Assembly: GCF_035594125.1 (NCBI RefSeq)
Contig: NC_087156.1
Coordinates: 24,814,497-24,878,496, forward strand
Direction: 5' to 3'
From: Scylla paramamosain
Lineage: Eukaryota > Arthropoda > Malacostraca > Decapoda > Portunidae
DNA length: 64,000 nucleotides
The translations under genes were made by a program, and so were the position numbers. Of this stretch, positions 58,049 to 64,000 are shown one piece after another. A model generated the notes under the pieces. It saw only the letters and a list, made by a program, of their open reading frames with translations. It was not told where the DNA came from and did not search any database. Numbering within the stretch: the stretch's first letter is position 1; each line of letters begins with the position of its first letter.

Positions 58049-60427
58049 CTTTATTAATGTAGAAATATTTTATATTACGTTTAATTCAATTATATATTCT
58101 ATGCGAGGACAAGCGCTAGAACATGTCAGTCATAGACATAAATATTATAACAAAAGACAACAAAAAACATACAGTGAACGACGCAGAAACATTGGATCGT
58201 ACATTTGTTATTTATTTTTTACCTTGTCCTTGTCCAGACAGGAGCCGTAACAAAGCTCTAGGGACGGAGCTTCCAATTATTTGTAGCGCGTGAAGTCAAG
58301 GTGAAGAAGAAAGTACAATTAGCTAAAAGTTTGTTAATATGACTTGTCAATATGTTGACAAGAAAGAAAAGTATGCACTCATTTCCTTAAATTATTATCC
58401 TACAATATTTGTCGGATAACGTGTGGAAAAACAAGGAAGTACATAGACTCTGAAGTTTTGGTCATTACGGTAAAAAAAAAAAAAAAACTGAGCTTGTCTT
58501 GGGCTTGCCTGGCTGTCTTTATGCCTCCCTTATCACTTTTCATTCCTTGCTGAAAGAAACGCCGTTAACTAACACTGACTGCTGCAGGTGCTCATACAGG
58601 AGTGCGTGCTGTCCTCCTTTACGTAAAAGGTGTTTCGATTTATTTAAGTATATCCAAAATTATGATGGTCGTATCCGATATATTATTGCTTAGTTATTTT
58701 TCTATAACCCCAAAACACGTTACAAAACTTAAAGTAACTATGTTTCGGAAGAGAGAGAAAATTCAGTGCCGTGTTCTGTCATGGACTGTGTTTGCTTCAG
58801 ATTTTTTTTTACTTGGATACAACGTTGTGATCTCACGTGAACACCTGTCCAGAAAAGAAACACCTGTTTCAGCATAATGCCGATACTGCATTCAAGTCTA
58901 GCTGTAGAGATGATTGCTATTTTGTAAATCTAATAATTTTGTGAACTTTAAATAAAAAAAAGCAAGAAAAGAATCAAGGATTCGTTTTAAAACCGAAAGA
59001 ACATTATCAATATATAAGCTTCCATAATGGGAACACTTAGGTATTGATGACTCTCGTGAATTACAATGAAAATTTCAATTATGTGTGACTTCTACTCGTA
59101 CTGTGGGAGAAGATGGAATTTCATTATGTAGTTTATCACAAACAAGCTCTTACGGGAGATCTTGTCCGCCGCAGGTTGTTCTTCCTTTGTGTTTCCTTAA
59201 CGGTCTAAGGTGTGGATGGCAATAAGTATGGATTGATGTATGAATATATATAGACATGCTCAGCCGTGATTAATCTTCATTGTTATCGAGGAGGAAAAAA
59301 AGACACGAGGCCTCAATCTTGTTACTGAGTTGAGTAAGTTAGTCTCCCTTATCGTCGACGGAGAGAAGCTGGTGGAGAGCAGAGGGTGAAGGGAGAGGGA
59401 GAGTAAGGGAACGGGAGAGACTGGCTCGGAGGGTGGAAGGTAAGAGAGAGGAAGGGTCTCTCACGGGCCGCATAACCATCTCAACTGGCCTCCATCTAAT
59501 TATATGAGGATTAGGGAGGAAAATTACCCATACACGCCTTTCGCTTACGAGGGAGACGCGTTAGCTTCGGCTTGTGCTAAGGCTGTGTGGTGGAGCTGTG
59601 ATTGGTGGTGGTGGTCGTAGTGGGGATTAGTGGTGCTCTTCTTTCCAAGGTTGAGGGTGGCAGTACAAGTATGAATAGTAGCAGTCATTACAACTTGGTT
59701 ACCTTCCGCTACAACACAGAAAGTCGTAGGATGCCGAGGATAAAAGACTTCGGACATGATGACATTAGAACATTTAGTGTCATTGAGAAAGCAAGGCGGT
59801 GGTGATGATCACACAGTGTTGAATATGTACTAGCATTTAACTTATAAGAATAGTCTGTCACGCCCCATCGCCAGTCGTCATAAATGGGGCGTAGTAACAG
59901 TAGAGGTGCGGCCACTATTGCCCGCAGCACGTGTTCGCCCATGCTGCTGACTTTCCTTCGTCGGATTATGCTGAAAACTGTGCCGGAGTCATGTTGGTAG
60001 TGACGTGTCGACAAAGCTAAAAGCTGTCACAACTCTGGTTCCAGGATGTCCATCATTTGCCACAGAACATTGCCGGAAACACTGGCCTAGTAATGCGTGT
60101 GACATGTTGCTAGCAAGCGTGTGACATGTTTTCTTCATGCGGTGAACAGTGTTTCAGGGAAAGTTCCCATGCGATTGTGCCCGCGTCTTGACGACTCCGT
60201 AGACACCTCGCGGCCTGACGCTCGCCATCCTTGAGTCGTGATGAACAGGCAGGAAGAGGAAAGGGCGGTTAGATTTGCTGCGACAGCCTGAAATAAGCGG
60301 AGGTGGGAACGCTGCGTGCTGAACGAGATTCTTCCCCAGGACCAGAGCGTGCCTCAGCTATGCATACCACGAGCTTCATTTATTACATGAACGACTGCCC
60401 GCTGCAAATAATTCATTGTTGGTGTTG

Positions 60428-60428
<1 letters not shown>
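58049..60428. other. Unique DNA, no gene seen
   Basis: 2.4 kb, AT-rich to about 59330, then purine-rich (59345-59460) and GC-richer toward 60400. Frames are short; GGT/GTA-rich sequence occurs near 59585-59680. Confidence 0.5.
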
Positions 60429-60492
<64 letters not shown>

Positions 60493-60515
60493 TGCGCGCG
60501 CGTATGTGTGTGTGA
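60429..60515. repeat. (GT)n with embedded (GC)n
   Basis: About 61 bp of GT, a TTTGTG break, GCGCGCGCG, then more GT. Confidence 0.95.
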
Positions 60516-61057
60516 GGTGTTATAATGCTCTGGACTGTGAGTGACACCGCAACACGTTGTTTAAGTACTGACGTCAAAGCAATGCAGTAAATTTTATTCA
60601 TTCATTTATGTGTTTATTTGTTTATAAATCTAGTATGCTACCATTAAAGGTGACCCTGCGAGACTCATATACTTGGCAAATAATTCCTCTCTCGTGCTGT
60701 TCGTCTTCTCCCGCGTTAGGGTTGATCACCTCCACACAACTGACCCAGAGGGAGAAGAGTAACAATGCGGCGGGATCTCAGGACTCCAAATCACCTCGAG
60801 AATGACATCGCGAAGTAGGAAAGACGAAGGAAAAAGGAATGCAGATCTTTCTCCTCACTTGCATCCCCATCTGATATTGTGAAGCCTTAGTAACTTATCC
60901 CTTTAGTTCCTTGTGCGTTTCTCTTACATGTGATTATAATTATTCGTGGCAGCCATACTGAACTGACACGTGGAGAAGTTTGACCTACCAATGAAAGAAT
61001 GATAAAATAAGGCGGATAGTGAAGTTGAGGAGTTTCCGGATTGCCTGGAGCCGGAAC

Positions 61058-61059
<2 letters not shown>
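60516..61059. other. Unique DNA, no gene seen
   Basis: No recognisable feature. Confidence 0.5.

Positions 61060-61135
<76 letters not shown>
61060..61135. repeat. (GT)n array
   Basis: About 37 GT units. Confidence 0.98.
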
Positions 61136-61137
<2 letters not shown>

Positions 61138-61917
61138 GGTCGGTCCATGTGTGTGGTTGTATACAGATGTGAGGAATTTACGGTGTTCGACAGGGACTGT
61201 GAAAGTGAGCAAATAATCCAACGCTTCTTTTTTGCGTGCGGGCATGTTGGGCAGGAACGCGTGACCCGCAGCGCTCTGCATCTCCAGGAGCCCTCCCCTT
61301 GTTATGACCGGCTCAGGAGGGGAGTAAGTGGGTCATTAGGTGCATAACTGCGCTGCAGGTGATATCTGCCGGCCCACTGACCTGCCCGCGGCCCCTCATC
61401 CTCCGCCTCATTACTGTCCTGGCCCGCTCCTTCCGGGTCCTACATCCCACCCCCCCCCCCCCTCTTCCTCCCAACATCCTCCCTCAAAACCGTGCTCTCA
61501 ATCACTCCTCATGCCTTCCCCCCCATGTGTTGACTCCACCACTCCATCTCCCACTCCGGCTCCCAAGCACCATGGCCATCCATCCACGCCCCCAGCCTCC
61601 ACCTCTCCGCCTTCCTGTCCCTCTCATGTGTTAGGACTGCATCAGATTGGCTGACTGTTTCTCTCTTGTTTTATCTGTACGAGCCTTTCTTGTATACTTA
61701 AAAATAGTTTTCGCCATAACTTGAGAGCCGTGCTGCTGCTAAAAGGTCTTAGAAAAAAGTAAAGGTATCCCCATAGAGGGTGGAGTTGGTTGAATGATTG
61801 CAGTCTGTCTGTTCTAACCTTCCGTATTCCGTTTTTCCCAAAGTGTCAAGTGGTTCAGTATGGTCTACAGTCTTGCTCCGTTTCTTCTCTTCTTGAAGGA
61901 GAAATACTACAAGTAAC
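61136..61917. other. GC-rich unique DNA, no gene seen
   Basis: 61330-61640 is C-rich with Pro/Ser-coding frames (91-104 codons) in two registers, which indicates composition rather than a gene. Confidence 0.45.
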
Positions 61918-62155
61918 CTAAGAACATAATAAAATAATGTAAGCTACGAGAAACCATCAGACCTACACGTCGCACTCTCAGTATAAAATGTACCTACCTA
62001 TTTCCAGCTATCATTCCCATTTATATTTTTTTTTTTTCTATTAAAAGCTTCCTAATGAATCAACACTAACAACCTGCTAACTGCGTCCATCCCATTCATC
62101 TACCTCTCTATTCGAGAAGCAATTCCACCTTATATCTTTTTAAAAACTTTTTTCA
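61918..62155 (-). mobile_element. CR1/L2-like LINE, 3'-terminal fragment (decayed)
   Basis: The minus strand is collinear with 1407-1636: NCFSNREVDEW aligns with [11 protein letters not shown], the SLGSF stretch aligns with LESF, and the 3' UTR ends with the TTATGTTCTTA tail at 61918-61928. In-frame stops interrupt the peptide after DEWDGRS and at the LESFKRR position, where an expanded T-run (62027-62040 on plus) also replaces coding sequence. It retains only the 3' end, like the other copy. Confidence 0.75.
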
Positions 62156-62977
<822 letters not shown>

Positions 62978-63047
62978 AAACAGTCTCCGATTACACACTG
63001 CCATCGTCGCTGCGATGCAAGCCTGTGGTTTGTATTAGTATTGGTGG

Positions 63048-63048
<1 letters not shown>

Positions 63049-63102
<54 letters not shown>
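63049..63102. repeat. (GT)n array
   Basis: About 27 GT units. Confidence 0.98.
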
Positions 63103-63106
<4 letters not shown>

Positions 63107-63219
63107 GGTGTCTGCGTGCAGACAGTGGAGCCCATGGAGTCCCTCCTGTGTAAGTAGAAAGCAATGATAGAATAAGGACACTTTATTGATGGAAAAGTGG
63201 AAGAAATATTACGATGGAA

Positions 63220-63353
<134 letters not shown>

Positions 63354-64000
63354 TAAGTTAAGAATTAGGTGTTTTTCAGATATTAGTATTGGTAATAATA
63401 CTTGAAAGTTTGCAGGACGACTTACATTAGTATGGCTGCCTTGCTCTGACAACATTCCTTAAATAGTCATGAGAATAGATCGTCATTGCAGATGATAACC
63501 AATAAACAACGCAATAGTGTGTCAAGATCAATACTTGGTGTCATGACTGTTTTCGCCGGGTCGTTGACATGACATCATTTTTATCTCCTCGCGGCCTACG
63601 AGTGGTTGACGCGCCCCTGTCACGGAAACAAAAACAATTGCCGTAGATGTAATGAGCGGTGCCTTGGATTCATCTCGATCTGGCGAATCTGGGACAAGGA
63701 GGGAAGGGACTCACAGGTCTTGGTGATTCTAAAGTAGTCGAAGTCTAGGCGCCCCGCAGGTATGTACTCCAGTTTACTTTACAGGAAGGAGGCGACACAT
63801 TCCGGCTGACGACCACAGTGTTGCCAACACTGCCTCGCTCGTGTCACAGTTACTCTGTGCATGGCTCTGCTTCTCCGCTTTTTGTCTCACCAGTCCTGAT
63901 CATATTCTTTGATTTATTCTATTCAACTAAGAGATGAGTTTCACAAGCCATTTTGCTGGTGCCCATTATGCACAAACATTAACAGTCCAGAATATGATCA
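63354..64000. other. Unique DNA, no gene seen
   Basis: Mixed composition to the window edge; no recognisable feature. Confidence 0.5.

Overview
This is eukaryotic genomic DNA, most likely from a decapod crustacean and probably a crab. Three things suggest this: an extreme density of dinucleotide and trinucleotide arrays (roughly 70 arrays, several of 200-300 bp), very low gene density with splice-type signals and no operons, and non-LTR retrotransposon families of a kind I associate with brachyuran genomes. The taxonomic call is inference; no marker gene is present.

Layout. Positions 1-8100 are microsatellite-dense unique DNA with one 3'-terminal scrap of a CR1/L2-like LINE (1407-1636). Positions 8200-14172 hold two LINE copies of one superfamily: an old remnant (8200-9119) and a nearly complete but multiply broken copy (11047-14172) whose A-tail grades into a (CA)n array. 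Positions 14284-31355 are mostly unassignable unique DNA, long CT/GA/CA/AT arrays and a 600-bp AGT/AGC compound tract. Positions 31459-33850 hold the one convincing protein-coding locus: a long open exon (32106-33508) encoding a lysine-rich protein with three hydrophobic segments and seven tandem 22-residue units, followed by an AATAAA signal. Positions 33860-53338 are unique DNA with arrays, including a 1.7-kb pyrimidine-biased run of simple repeats (43274-44988) and several GC-rich islands bearing TAATTA motifs. Positions 53339-56491 are a second, better preserved copy of the same LINE. Positions 56544-64000 contain further arrays, a MITE-like inverted-repeat structure (57805-58048) and a minus-strand copy of the CR1/L2-like 3' end (61918-62155).

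How the parts relate. There is no multi-gene system here. The best candidate for something undescribed is the repeat-bearing membrane-type protein at 32106-33508; I do not recognise its family. The most informative mobile-element observation is that the two younger LINE copies share the same in-frame TAA inside the reverse transcriptase reading frame, where the older relative keeps a sense codon. The sequence was read by eye. Array boundaries are good to a few bases, and the older repeat boundaries to about 10-20 bases.
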